Positions 54,342 to 63,835 of a stretch of DNA of 64,000 bases are shown piece by piece. The stretch lies in assembly GCA_039801505.1 (NCBI GenBank), contig JBDRUV010000001.1, positions 124,001 to 188,000 of the forward strand, read 5' to 3'. Both the position numbers and the translations under genes were made by a program. Positions within the stretch are counted from its first letter, which is position 1. Each line of letters begins with the position of its first letter. Source of the DNA: a candidate division WOR-3 bacterium. Its GTDB lineage: Bacteria > Hydrothermota > Tepidihabitantia > Tepidihabitantales > CAIPLT01. The notes below the pieces were generated by a model. That model was not told where the DNA came from. It saw nothing but the letters and a program-made list of their open reading frames with translations, and did no database searches.

Positions 54342-56375
54342 ATGGCAATCATCGACTCTAAAACCGGTAAAATAAGAAAAGACTATACTATTGAAGAATT
54401 AAAGGAATGGGCTCGGTTAATGCGCGGTTATAACCTAATCGCGCTTTGTGCTGCCGGCTCGGGTCATGCCGGTGGCACTTTATCAATAATGGATATTACG
54501 GCAGCGCTGTATCTGAAGGTTGCAAACCACGATCCAGAAAATCCTTTTTGGGATGACCGAGACCGTATTATTTGGTCCACCGGCCATAAGGCACCAAGTC
54601 TGTATTTAGGACTAGGCGCGGCCGGTTATTATGATATCGAGGATGTAGTACGACTGCGTAAACTCTATTCACCATATCAAGGGCATCCCCATTGGCTAAA
54701 ATTACCCGGAGTTGAGGCGTCAACCGGTTCTTTAGGTCAGGGTCTGTCAATTGGCGTTGGGATTGCGCTTCGGGCAAAACTGGACAACAAGAGTTTCCGA
54801 GTATATGTGCTAAACGGTGACGGTGAACTTCAAGAAGGCCAAATCTGGGAAGCAGTAATGGAAGCTGGCAATTGGCAATTGGATAATCTGTGCTCGATAG
54901 TGGATAAAAACCGACTTCAGATTGATGGTTGGGTTAAGGATGTTCAAGACATCGACCCCCTAAAAGAGAAGTTTGAAGCTTTTAAGTGGCATGTGATCGA
55001 ATGCGATGGTCATGATATGGCCTCAATTTTAGAAGCCTTTAAAGAAGCTGAGGCGACCAAAGGGAAGCCAAGCGTGATTATTGCCCACACGACAAAAGGC
55101 AAAGGCGTAAGCTTTATGGAAAATGTGGCTGGCTGGCATGGCAAGGCCCCCAATAAACAAGAGATGATTCAGGGCTTAAAAGAATTAGGACTTTTAGAAA
55201 AATTAGATTACGAGCGACTGTTAAAACGAGCTGAGGATTATCAGAAAGAAGTTGATAAAAAACTTTCAGCCAAGATCCCCAAATTCAGCCGAGACTATTT
55301 CTGGAATCGACAGCCAATAATGAAAGTTAAGATGGAGCCGACACGGTTTGGCTTTGGCAAAGCCTTAGAAGAAGTTGGTGATGATGACCGAATTGTCTGT
55401 ATTGGGGCTGATATCTCAGGTTCAATTACCATCAGTAAATTTTACGAGAACCATCCTGAGCGTAAAAAACGCTGGATTTCTGCTGGTATTGCTGAACAAT
55501 CAGCCACCGCTTTAGCCGCTGGATTAGCTAAAGAAGGAAAGCTACCGGTTTTTGGGACTTATGGGGTTTTTGCGGCTGGTCGTAACTTAGATCAATTACG
55601 GACCACTGTTTGTTATGGTAATTTTAATGTGTTTATTGCTGGTGCTCACGGTGGTGTTTCAGTTGGTCCGGACGGCGCTACGCATCAAAGTTTGGAGGAT
55701 CTCTTCCAAATATGCGGCCTACCTAATATGCATGTTTCAGTACCTTGCGATGCGATTGAGACTAAAAAGGCAACCAAGTATATGCTGTTTAATATTAAAG
55801 GGCCGAAATATTTACGATTTGCTCGAGAAGCTACGCCAATTGTCACCACCGAGGAGACCCCGTATGTGTGGGGTGTGGCTAATATTTACCGTTTTCGAAA
55901 AGAGAAAGAAAACTTTGTTGATGCTTTTGATGTTTATTTGGCCACAGAATATAAAAACGAAAACGAAGATATTACGATAATAGCTTGTGGTCCGGAGGTG
56001 CCGGAAGCGATGCGAGCTGCGTGGATCTTAAAAATGGAGTATGGCTTAGAAGTTCGGGTTGTTAACATGCATACCTTAAAACCTTTAGACAAAGGTACCA
56101 TAATTCGCTGTGCCGAAGAAACCGGCGTGATTATTACCGCTGAAGAGCATCAGGTTGGTGCTTTAGGAAATCAAGTAGCCGGGGTAATTATGCAAACCCC
56201 AAAGCTTTTAGGTCGAAATATTTTAATGGGAATGATTGGCGTTAAAGACCGATTTGGGGAATCTGGTCAACCCTGGGAGCTAATGTGGGAGTTTGAAGTC
56301 TCAGGGGAGCATATTGCGGCTAAAGCCAAAGAAGTTTATGACCAATTACAGATATATAAAAAATCAAAATGTTAA
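54342..56375 (+). CDS. tkt: Transketolase
   Basis: 677 residues from ATG 54342, preceded by GTGGGGGT; a longer frame starting at 54276 lies inside the aldolase gene. The TPP motif GDGELQEGQIWEAVMEAGNWQLDNLCSIVDKN, STGSLGQGLS, and in the second half AGIAEQSATALAAGLAKEG and GAHGGVSVGPDGATHQSLEDL show one complete polypeptide with both halves. It moves two-carbon units between sugar phosphates. It is cotranscribed with the aldolase and followed 11 bases later by the aminotransferase. Confidence 0.96.
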   Translation: MAIIDSKTGKIRKDYTIEELKEWARLMRGYNLIALCAAGSGHAGGTLSIMDITAALYLKVANHDPENPFWDDRDRIIWSTGHKAPSLYLGLGAAGYYDIEDVVRLRKLYSPYQGHPHWLKLPGVEASTGSLGQGLSIGVGIALRAKLDNKSFRVYVLNGDGELQEGQIWEAVMEAGNWQLDNLCSIVDKNRLQIDGWVKDVQDIDPLKEKFEAFKWHVIECDGHDMASILEAFKEAEATKGKPSVIIAHTTKGKGVSFMENVAGWHGKAPNKQEMIQGLKELGLLEKLDYERLLKRAEDYQKEVDKKLSAKIPKFSRDYFWNRQPIMKVKMEPTRFGFGKALEEVGDDDRIVCIGADISGSITISKFYENHPERKKRWISAGIAEQSATALAAGLAKEGKLPVFGTYGVFAAGRNLDQLRTTVCYGNFNVFIAGAHGGVSVGPDGATHQSLEDLFQICGLPNMHVSVPCDAIETKKATKYMLFNIKGPKYLRFAREATPIVTTEETPYVWGVANIYRFRKEKENFVDAFDVYLATEYKNENEDITIIACGPEVPEAMRAAWILKMEYGLEVRVVNMHTLKPLDKGTIIRCAEETGVIITAEEHQVGALGNQVAGVIMQTPKLLGRNILMGMIGVKDRFGESGQPWELMWEFEVSGEHIAAKAKEVYDQLQIYKKSKC

Positions 56376-56386
56376 AGGAGTAAAAA

Positions 56387-57610
56387 ATGGTAATAAAAAA
56401 GACTAGGCGAATTAAAAAGTTAAAAGCCTGCACGTTGGCTTGTGGACTACCAGAATCATCTCGCATGAAAAAAATGGGTACCGAAACAGCATTTGACGTT
56501 CTGGTACGGGCAAAACAACTGGAAGCTCAAGGTCGGCATGTTATCCACCTGGAGATCGGTGAACCCGATTTTGATACTCCTCGAAATATTAAAGAAGCTG
56601 CTAAAAAAGCCTTAGATGAGGGATATACTCACTATGGGCCGTCCCAGGGACTGCCAGAATTACGGGAGGTGATTGCTCAAAAAGCTGGAGAACTGAGAGG
56701 CATGAAGTTTTCGGCTGACGAAGTAGTTGTGACTCCCGGAGCTAAGCCCATCATGTCTTTTGCGATTATGGCCTTAGTGGAAGATGGCGACGAGGTGATT
56801 TATGTAAATCCAGGATTTCCGATCTATGAGTCGATGATTAAGTTTATGGGTGGAAAACCCATTCCTTTGCCCTTATTAGAAAAGAACGATTTTCTACCAG
56901 ATCTAAAATACTTAAAGAAAATAGTAAACAAAAAGACTCGAATGCTCATCATTAACACCCCTCATAATCCTTGCGGTAGTATTATGATGCATGAGTTTTT
57001 ATCAGAAATGGCCAAGATTTTAGAACCTTATGAAGATCTCTGGATTTTGTCCGATGAAATTTATTCGCGTATCACCTACGAGACACCATTTGAAACCATT
57101 GCCAAATTTCCTGGTATGCGCGAGCGGACAATTATCCTAGACGGTTTTTCGAAAACCTATGCAATGACTGGTTGGCGAATTGGTTATGGGATTATGCATC
57201 CGGATTTAGCCAAGGAACTAGCTCGAATTGAAACTAATATTAACTCCTGCACTACAACTTTTATTCAACGGGCCTGTATTGAGGCCTTAACTGGACCACA
57301 ACACGAACCTGAGCGAATGCGTCAAGAATTTCAGAAACGCCGCGATGTAATTGTTGAAGGGTTAAACTCTATTAAAGGCTTTAGCTGTAAAAAACCTCAG
57401 GGTGCGTTTTATGCCTTTGCGAATATTAAAGAAACCGGTTATAATGCCAAAGAACTCTCAGACCTACTTCTTCAAGAAGTAGGAGTTGCTTGCCTTTCCG
57501 GTACCTGTTTTGGTAAATATGGCGAAGGGTATATCAGATTTTCCTACGCAAATTCTATTGAAAATATTCAGGAGGCAATTCGACGAATTAAGAAATTTAT
57601 TGAGGAATAA
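56387..57610 (+). CDS. PLP-dependent aminotransferase, class I/II (aspartate aminotransferase-like)
   Basis: 407 residues. An N-terminal extension of about 45 residues with basic KKTRRIKKLK precedes the fold. VIHLEIGEPDFDTP, YTHYGPSQGLPELREVI, NTPHNPCGSI and the PLP-Lys motif DGFSKTYAMTGWRIGYG (Lys about residue 250) are present, as is the C-terminal YIRFSYANS with the carboxylate-binding Arg. It is close to aspartate-type enzymes; the amino acid used cannot be told. An AAAGGAG site lies before the ATG. Confidence 0.92.
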   Translation: MVIKKTRRIKKLKACTLACGLPESSRMKKMGTETAFDVLVRAKQLEAQGRHVIHLEIGEPDFDTPRNIKEAAKKALDEGYTHYGPSQGLPELREVIAQKAGELRGMKFSADEVVVTPGAKPIMSFAIMALVEDGDEVIYVNPGFPIYESMIKFMGGKPIPLPLLEKNDFLPDLKYLKKIVNKKTRMLIINTPHNPCGSIMMHEFLSEMAKILEPYEDLWILSDEIYSRITYETPFETIAKFPGMRERTIILDGFSKTYAMTGWRIGYGIMHPDLAKELARIETNINSCTTTFIQRACIEALTGPQHEPERMRQEFQKRRDVIVEGLNSIKGFSCKKPQGAFYAFANIKETGYNAKELSDLLLQEVGVACLSGTCFGKYGEGYIRFSYANSIENIQEAIRRIKKFIEE

Positions 57611-57615
57611 AACTT

Positions 57616-60600
57616 TTACTTTATAAACAAAAACTTTTGTAGTGCCGTGCCATCGGCGCTAGTAAGTTTTACAAAATAGATACCATGAGTGACTGATTGA
57701 CCATTAGAATCTTGGCCATTCCAATTAACTGTATAAGAGCCAGGATTTAACTTGCCAGCAAATAAGGTGTTAATAACCCGGCCTGTGGCATCGTATATTT
57801 TAATGGTTGCATTTCCTGGCTGGCGGATAAGATACTTTATCGTAAGACTGGATTTAAACGGATTAGGAAAAGCAAAAATTAAATTTTCTTTGGATCGTAC
57901 TAGTTGAAATTGGTACTCTTCAAAATCAGTTGTTGGCTCGTCCGTAATAAATTTTATTGCTCGCCCCGGCACAAGACCAGCAGCGGCAGGATGGTATGAG
58001 CCATTGTAGAGATATTGAATACCAATTGTTTCTGTATGGTCTTCAATACCAACTGTGGCACTATTATTAAGATTGGCTGTAAGATATTGGTAAATAATTA
58101 TATTGTCACCGCTGTGTGTTGAATGAGCTGTTGAATCATAAATAATTACTTGAAACTTATCTCGGGTCGAAGTTGCATTGTAATAATACACGCTATCCCA
58201 TTCGACAATTACCGCATTTAAGAACGGGTGGTAATACCACCAGATTCCGCCATAGCTACTAGTATTGGAATGATAAAGATCATCCCATTTCACTGCGAGC
58301 ATCGGAGCCGGTCCATCAGGATCCGGTATTGGGCTATTAGAATAGTCTCGGGTAGTATCGGCACCGAGCCTGATAAAACCGTCAACGCTGACGCTTATTG
58401 TATCATAGCGAACACCATAAAATCTTAAAACAAAATTTTGGGGTAAAGGAATCTTACGGACCTGGTCATTGTGGTCGTAAGTGATTCTTGTGCCTAGATT
58501 CTTAATCTCAATCCAGTTAAAGGCTGGAGCTTGAGAATAAATACTATCAATATTGTCATACGCCCAGTATCTGGGTGGAATTCTTGGACCGTCGGGAATC
58601 GGGTCAATAATTCGAAATTCTCCAACGATGAGGTTAATGCCGAATTTGGTAGTATAATTGCCGGCGGCCGTAATATACAATGAACAGGGCATAAGCGTAC
58701 CTGGGCTAATGTTATTACTAGCATATACTACAAACGGATCTTGATAATTACTACCAGTTGTTTCCGCATAGACTGTGCCAAAGTTTCCAGTAGAATCAAT
58801 CACAATAAGTCGCGAATCAAAACTCCGTAAAATTCCAGAGACGTTGTAGCCGTTTCCGTAACCCGAATTTAATAGAGTTATATACAGATTTGCGGTTTCA
58901 TTAGGATCCAGTCGGCCGTTATTATTAGCTGGTGGCGGATCCGAGATAACATGTGCCCGATAAAAAAGTCGGGGCGTACCAATCCGTAAACAAATTATTG
59001 AAACCCAGGTCGAATCGTAGATGTCCCGACAGTAAAGTTGAAAATTAATTCGCATGCCGTTTGTACAATTTGGGGCTACCATAAATCGATAACCTTGGAG
59101 GCCGCTAAAAGCTGAGTCATAAGCCGGGATGGTACCAAAAGATTTTATCGAGTCAACAACATTAATGTAATTTTGCTGATTTCTAATATATCCTAAAATA
59201 CCTTGGGCTGTTTCATTACCATAATTTTTAACCCACGTCCTTAGATTAATTTCTTCACCAGGATTAATAATACCATCACCGTTGCCATTAGTGCTATCGA
59301 TCACAATTGACCTTAAATGTCCGACATATGGCCCATTTGCTTGGGCAACAATGCTGTCTTCATAAGGATAACAATTTTGCGCGGTGATCGTAAGATACAC
59401 TCGACCCGGGGTTATTGGGGTGATAGGAATTGTGGCAATACCAGCACTATTAGTATAAGCATAAGCATAAATTTCTTGGGGCTTTTCAATACATACTAAG
59501 GCATTCGCAATTGGGCTCAGTCCGTTGCGTGTAACCTGAATATTAAAGTTCGATGGCCCCAATGGCACAACTTGCGGATATTGAGCAACAATGGTTTGGG
59601 GAATTTCTGTCCAAAGCGGCATTGCCGGATCGCCGAAGAGATTTAATTCGTAAACACACCAGCGGGTAACAGGATCGGAATTTGCTTGAGGCGTAAATAT
59701 CGCCTTGCTGCGGGCATGAGCCGCTCCAATTAAAAAGCTATCGCGGTTGATTAAGAAATCGTAAAACTTAACATCAATCCGTTCTGAAGGACCAAGGTTC
59801 GGGGGATTTCCCCAACCATACCGAGAATTTTGAATTGTAGCTACAGCACCACCATTAGAATTGTTCATCATAGCTTCGGCTAAACATTCACCACTACCGT
59901 AGCCAAAATCTCCAGAATTACAGGCAATCGCATTTAATACAAATAACCGATTACCGTTGGTTTGGGCATAAGCATCGGTTCTAGTATAGATTGGAGTCCC
60001 GGATTGGTAATAAAAACCTACTTCATCACCGTGAGCTGAGACATGACAATAAAGAAATCCATTATTTAATGATTCGCGCATTGGTGTAGTATTTGGAGGA
60101 TCAATTAAAAGTCGATCGGTCCAGCTAGCCGGTGTAATAAGGGCAATAGAGTCATTGACAATGCGGCCGTGATAGTTGTATTGAGAAAAGAGCATCACGG
60201 ATGGTAAAAGGATGCGTTTAAAGTAATCTGTTGGCGGATTTTTTTCAAAAGTGAATATTTTATTGACAAAAGTATTTACCTCGTTCAAGTTATCGACTGA
60301 AGCGCGACCAACATAAACATCCGGGTACATATCAACATTATCACCAGGAACTTCCCCAAAGATATTATTATTATTAGCGTCCCAGGTACCGTCTAGGTCG
60401 GAATAGTATAAATCACAGGGAATATTCCCGGTATAAGAACTAGCAACTACTCGAGCAATTCTTGGTTCCACCAGTTGACTGTCGCCTCCCAAAACGACAA
60501 AAATTAGTCCACGGTTCTGATAATAATCCTTAATAGCATTGCGCATCTTTTCTTGGATATCTCGGCCTGGATAACTTAGAGCAATTGTATTTATCGTCGT

Positions 60601-61347
60601 AATTTCACCGCGATAACCTTGTTTGGTCCGCCAGCGTACCAATGGTTCAAATGCACTTAAATAACTATCAACGGTAATGATTAAATAATTGCATTCAGTT
60701 TCAGTGGTTTGAAGCGGGGGGCTAAAGCGTTCCAGATCATATGGATTAACTACAATTTTTTTAAGTTCGGCGGAAAACACCTGCTTCTGTTTTTGGGTGA
60801 GCTTTATCGGTAGTATCTTTGCTTCTTCATAGTCGATTCTCACAGTAAGTTTTGTATAAAATACCAACCGCTGTTCTTTGGGATAGTACTGAAACGGCAT
60901 AATTCCCAAACCGCAAACCCGGTAGCCACTTTTTGTGCCCGTATGATAATATCTAATGAGCTCTCGTGGATACGGAGTGTCACTTTGGTAAATATCTTCG
61001 TTTGGTATCACTATCGGTCCTTTTATTAATGATATCGGCTGAAACTCGGGTGTGGGCATAATTAAGTAATCACCAGCTAAGGTGATAGCCTGGGCATCTT
61101 CGATTGTAATATTTGTAACTTCAGCGGTGGGCGGTATCACCAACTGGTAATTTGCTAATGGTAGACATGGGGCACCAACTTCATAATTTTGGGAATATCC
61201 TTTAAGTTTAACAATTAGATAATTCTCGTAGCGCTCAAAGATTGGTTCCGACTCAGAAAAATTAAAGGTCTTTATAATGCTACCCCCAAAGAGGGCTGAG
61301 CCAGACAGTATAAGACCAGTCATTAAAAAAGCAAAAAACTTTTTCAT
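57616..61347 (-). CDS. Gingipain-type C25 cysteine protease with type IX sorting domain
   Basis: 1243 residues. A signal peptide (FFAFLMTGLILSGSALFGG) is followed by a propeptide-like part, then the C25 domain (about 215-580) with catalytic His439 (HVSAHGDE) and Cys476 (LNAIACNSGDF). A long region of Ig-like and other beta domains follows, with a terminal FlgD-like/T9SS type A sorting domain (FAFPNPFKSSLTIKY, then NWNGQDSNGQ and HGIYFVKLTS). The protein should pass through the SprA translocon and be held at or released from the surface. A strong GGGAGG site precedes the ATG. Confidence 0.93.
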   Translation of the reverse strand: MKKFFAFLMTGLILSGSALFGGSIIKTFNFSESEPIFERYENYLIVKLKGYSQNYEVGAPCLPLANYQLVIPPTAEVTNITIEDAQAITLAGDYLIMPTPEFQPISLIKGPIVIPNEDIYQSDTPYPRELIRYYHTGTKSGYRVCGLGIMPFQYYPKEQRLVFYTKLTVRIDYEEAKILPIKLTQKQKQVFSAELKKIVVNPYDLERFSPPLQTTETECNYLIITVDSYLSAFEPLVRWRTKQGYRGEITTINTIALSYPGRDIQEKMRNAIKDYYQNRGLIFVVLGGDSQLVEPRIARVVASSYTGNIPCDLYYSDLDGTWDANNNNIFGEVPGDNVDMYPDVYVGRASVDNLNEVNTFVNKIFTFEKNPPTDYFKRILLPSVMLFSQYNYHGRIVNDSIALITPASWTDRLLIDPPNTTPMRESLNNGFLYCHVSAHGDEVGFYYQSGTPIYTRTDAYAQTNGNRLFVLNAIACNSGDFGYGSGECLAEAMMNNSNGGAVATIQNSRYGWGNPPNLGPSERIDVKFYDFLINRDSFLIGAAHARSKAIFTPQANSDPVTRWCVYELNLFGDPAMPLWTEIPQTIVAQYPQVVPLGPSNFNIQVTRNGLSPIANALVCIEKPQEIYAYAYTNSAGIATIPITPITPGRVYLTITAQNCYPYEDSIVAQANGPYVGHLRSIVIDSTNGNGDGIINPGEEINLRTWVKNYGNETAQGILGYIRNQQNYINVVDSIKSFGTIPAYDSAFSGLQGYRFMVAPNCTNGMRINFQLYCRDIYDSTWVSIICLRIGTPRLFYRAHVISDPPPANNNGRLDPNETANLYITLLNSGYGNGYNVSGILRSFDSRLIVIDSTGNFGTVYAETTGSNYQDPFVVYASNNISPGTLMPCSLYITAAGNYTTKFGINLIVGEFRIIDPIPDGPRIPPRYWAYDNIDSIYSQAPAFNWIEIKNLGTRITYDHNDQVRKIPLPQNFVLRFYGVRYDTISVSVDGFIRLGADTTRDYSNSPIPDPDGPAPMLAVKWDDLYHSNTSSYGGIWWYYHPFLNAVIVEWDSVYYYNATSTRDKFQVIIYDSTAHSTHSGDNIIIYQYLTANLNNSATVGIEDHTETIGIQYLYNGSYHPAAAGLVPGRAIKFITDEPTTDFEEYQFQLVRSKENLIFAFPNPFKSSLTIKYLIRQPGNATIKIYDATGRVINTLFAGKLNPGSYTVNWNGQDSNGQSVTHGIYFVKLTSADGTALQKFLFIK

Positions 61348-61393
61348 TTTACCTCCCTAAAGATATTAGTTCTTGGCCAAAAAATTTACCTCG

Positions 61394-61422
61394 CGTATAA
61401 ATTATTGTTCCGGGGCCGTCAA
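61394..61422 (-). promoter_or_regulatory. Promoter of the C25 protease gene
   Basis: Minus strand TTGACG (61417-61422), 17 bp, TATACG (61394-61399). A leader of about 40 nt includes AGGGAGG. Confidence 0.5.
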
Positions 61423-61442
61423 TGACTATTATAAAAATTTCT

Positions 61443-62012
61443 TTACTCTTTTTCTTTAACCCGGTCTAAGTACCGTTCGGTCTCTACATCAACCCGAACA
61501 GTATCGCCGGTCTTAATAAATTGCGGTACCATAATTTCCATGCCGTTTTCTAAAATAGCGCTTTTGTAGGCGGCATCGTGATCACCTTTAACTCCGGCAC
61601 CGGTTGAGGCTACCTTTAGTTCCACGGTCTTGGGGGGCACAATATCAACTGGAACATCGTTATAAAGTTCAACCCGGACTTTCATACCCGGAACCAAAAA
61701 CTTGGCAAAATTGCCTAAGTGCTCTTTGGCAAAGGGGAACTGTTCATAGGTTTCCGGATGCATAAAATAATAATCAGCTTCGTCATGATAGATATATTCC
61801 ATCATCACCGGTTCTAAGACTACATCTTCCAGGCGATCTTCAGGATGAAACCGTTGTTCAGTAAAAGTATGCGTTGAGATATTACGTAACTTTGCATGAA
61901 CCACTCCGGCCATTTGGGCGGTGCCGCTTTTATATTCGGCACTCAATACCCGAAATAAATTTTCTCCAATTTTTATCACCATGCCTTCTCGAAGATCAGA
62001 TGCTAAAACCAT
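61443..62012 (-). CDS. efp: Elongation factor P with altered tip loop
   Basis: 189 residues with three beta-barrel domains. LREGMVIKIGENLFRVL at the start, KLRNISTHTFTEQRF and DRLEDVVLE in domain I-II, and HDAAYKSAILENGMEIMVPQFIKTGDTVRVD in domain III identify EF-P. The loop that carries the modified Lys34 in E. coli is longer here (KSGTAQMAGVV), and Gln33 stands where the related GGGKMGG loop has Lys. The protein normally helps ribosomes form Pro-Pro bonds; the tip chemistry may differ here. The mRNA is probably leaderless (promoter 62018-62046). Confidence 0.93.
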   Translation of the reverse strand: MVLASDLREGMVIKIGENLFRVLSAEYKSGTAQMAGVVHAKLRNISTHTFTEQRFHPEDRLEDVVLEPVMMEYIYHDEADYYFMHPETYEQFPFAKEHLGNFAKFLVPGMKVRVELYNDVPVDIVPPKTVELKVASTGAGVKGDHDAAYKSAILENGMEIMVPQFIKTGDTVRVDVETERYLDRVKEKE

Positions 62013-62017
62013 ACTAT

Positions 62018-62046
62018 AAAATACTCAATAATTGAATATGTGTCAA
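62018..62046 (-). promoter_or_regulatory. Promoter of efp
   Basis: Minus strand TTGACA (62041-62046), 17 bp, TATTTT (62018-62023). The ATG at 62012 lies 5 bp beyond. Confidence 0.7.
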
Positions 62047-62054
62047 GATATTAA

Positions 62055-62948
62055 TTAAAGCCAACTAAATATATAACCCAATCCCAAACCACCCAAGCTA
62101 ATTACCAGTAAATAAATAAATGTAACCTTAAGACCAAACTTTTTAGCTAAAACTAAAATTGTGCCATAAGAGGTGATCGGGCCAATTAATAGCAATACCA
62201 TACCTGCGCCAATATTTAGCCCCTGATTAATTAACGCATGCACTAGGGGTGGGCTAGAAGTGGAGCAGAAATACATACTTAGACCGAATATCCAGGCAAA
62301 AAGATACGAATAGATTCCGGAGAGGTAATGTTTAATAAATACACCAATTGGGTTAAAAGTCACCACCAGGGCGGCCAAAAATATGCCTAGTAGAGTTAGG
62401 GGCCCGATTTCTTTGGGTAATTCAATAAAGGCAAAGTAAAGAATGCGCTTGATGCGTTCTTGGGGCCGAGCGTGGCACTGGCAAAGCACCAGTTGTTTAT
62501 GGCAATGGGCGCAATTATCAGTAATTTCTGTTTCTTTGGGTTGATACACGAGTAAATTTCCAATAATACCCATAATTAAACCTAAGAGGATCACTGCCAG
62601 AAAAATATATACGGTAAACTTGCCACCTAAAAGTCGCCAAGAAACCAGGAGGGCACTAATTGAGGTTGCCGGGGTTGCAACTAAGAACGCCAAGACTGGT
62701 CCGAGCCGTACCCCGCGGCGGTGAAAAGTTACCGCCAGAGGCAGGCTGCCAAAGCAACAGATTGGTAAAAATGTGCCCACGAGGATCAAAGAAATTATGG
62801 GCTGTATTCCTCGGCCAGTAAGAAAGCGCTCTAAAAAGGTGTTGGGCACTAATTCATTAAAGATCCCAGAAAGCAAAAATCCGATAAATAATATTGGTAA
62901 GAGTTCGACTAGATAATTAAAAAAATTACTGACTAGTTCTGTGACCAC
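62055..62948 (-). CDS. DUF318/YraQ-like permease
   Basis: 297 residues from GTG 62948. The GTG is chosen because the -10 box ends 5 bp before it; an in-frame TTG at 62966 lies in the promoter spacer. About eight membrane helices fall in two bundles. PICCFGSLPLAVTFHRRGVRLGPVLAFLVATPATS and the later STSSPPLVHALINQGLNIGAGM are the paired signature of this permease family. A loop between the bundles has CAHCHKQLVLCQCH, likely to bind metal. Relatives are proposed to export metal ions; the substrate here is not known. Confidence 0.88.
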   Translation of the reverse strand: MVTELVSNFFNYLVELLPILFIGFLLSGIFNELVPNTFLERFLTGRGIQPIISLILVGTFLPICCFGSLPLAVTFHRRGVRLGPVLAFLVATPATSISALLVSWRLLGGKFTVYIFLAVILLGLIMGIIGNLLVYQPKETEITDNCAHCHKQLVLCQCHARPQERIKRILYFAFIELPKEIGPLTLLGIFLAALVVTFNPIGVFIKHYLSGIYSYLFAWIFGLSMYFCSTSSPPLVHALINQGLNIGAGMVLLLIGPITSYGTILVLAKKFGLKVTFIYLLVISLGGLGLGYIFSWL

Positions 62949-62953
62949 GAAAT

Positions 62954-62982
62954 ATTTTAATTCCAAACCTAATTAAAGTCAA
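62954..62982 (-). promoter_or_regulatory. Promoter of the permease gene
   Basis: Minus strand TTGACT (62977-62982), 17 bp, TAAAAT (62954-62959). It lies back to back with the HAD gene promoter. Confidence 0.7.
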
Positions 62983-63000
62983 TAAATTAATCTCGTTATC

Positions 63001-63028
63001 TTGACATTTATTCGAGACTTATTAAACT
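63001..63028 (+). promoter_or_regulatory. Promoter of the HAD phosphatase gene
   Basis: TTGACA at 63001-63006, 16 bp, TAAACT at 63023-63028. The ATG at 63035 lies 6 bp beyond. Confidence 0.65.
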
Positions 63029-63034
63029 ATCAGT

Positions 63035-63835
63035 ATGCGTAAAACGAAACGGGAAAAGAAGTATCTTTTTGTCTCGGATTTTGACCAGACAATTTCTTTA
63101 GATGATTCTGGCACCTTAATTTCCCAGGCCCTAGGGATCTCGCAGGACCGGTTTTTAGAAAAGGTTAAGGCAATCCGGCGGCGTAATATTGTGCAATTAG
63201 GTGGTGAGCTGGCTTATCTTTTAGTTACTGACCCGGAATACAAGGGCAAGGTTACCAAAGATATTTTTATTAAGGTTGGCAAAGAGATTCGACTAAAAAA
63301 TAATGTAGCCGAGCTATTTAAGATTTTAAATCAAGGTATTGAACATATTAAATTTTTACCTTATGTAGTCTCGGCTTGTCCTAAACCACTAATTGTAAAG
63401 TCATTAGAGAACATTTTACCGGAAGACCAGATCTTTGGTACCGATTTCCGCTACGACCACGATGGCAAGGTGATTGAAATTGACCGGACCGCAGCCGGGC
63501 AGGGCAAGGTGGCGATTTTAGATCTATTAATTGAACGAGTCCATGTGCCCCGCGAACAGGTGATTTATGTTGGTGACGGCTCCTCAGACCTGCATGTGAT
63601 GCTCCATGTAAATGTTTATGGGGGCTTTACCATTGCGGTTTCACCTTCGCCGTATCTAGGGCATATTTCAAAACGCACAGTTCTTTCTGATAATGCCCTA
63701 GCCGTGCTTGTGCCAATTTTGGAATTTATTCTAAATTACGATGAGAAACAGATAAAAGAATTTTTTAATGATATTGGCCACCCAATCTTTAAATGGAACC
63801 GAGCCCAAACTGAGTGGTTAACAATTGAAGGCTAA
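63035..63835 (+). CDS. HAD-superfamily phosphatase (PSP/MtnX-like)
   Basis: 266 residues. The HAD nucleophile motif is FVSDFDQTI (Asp15, Asp17). The Ser motif is near VVSACP, the Lys lies in the middle, and VIYVGDGSSDLHVML carries the magnesium aspartates. A cap domain lies between residues 30 and 110. It resembles phosphoserine-phosphatase or MtnX-type enzymes, but the substrate cannot be told. Divergent from the permease gene with a short shared promoter region; it has a near-leaderless start. Confidence 0.85.
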   Translation: MRKTKREKKYLFVSDFDQTISLDDSGTLISQALGISQDRFLEKVKAIRRRNIVQLGGELAYLLVTDPEYKGKVTKDIFIKVGKEIRLKNNVAELFKILNQGIEHIKFLPYVVSACPKPLIVKSLENILPEDQIFGTDFRYDHDGKVIEIDRTAAGQGKVAILDLLIERVHVPREQVIYVGDGSSDLHVMLHVNVYGGFTIAVSPSPYLGHISKRTVLSDNALAVLVPILEFILNYDEKQIKEFFNDIGHPIFKWNRAQTEWLTIEG

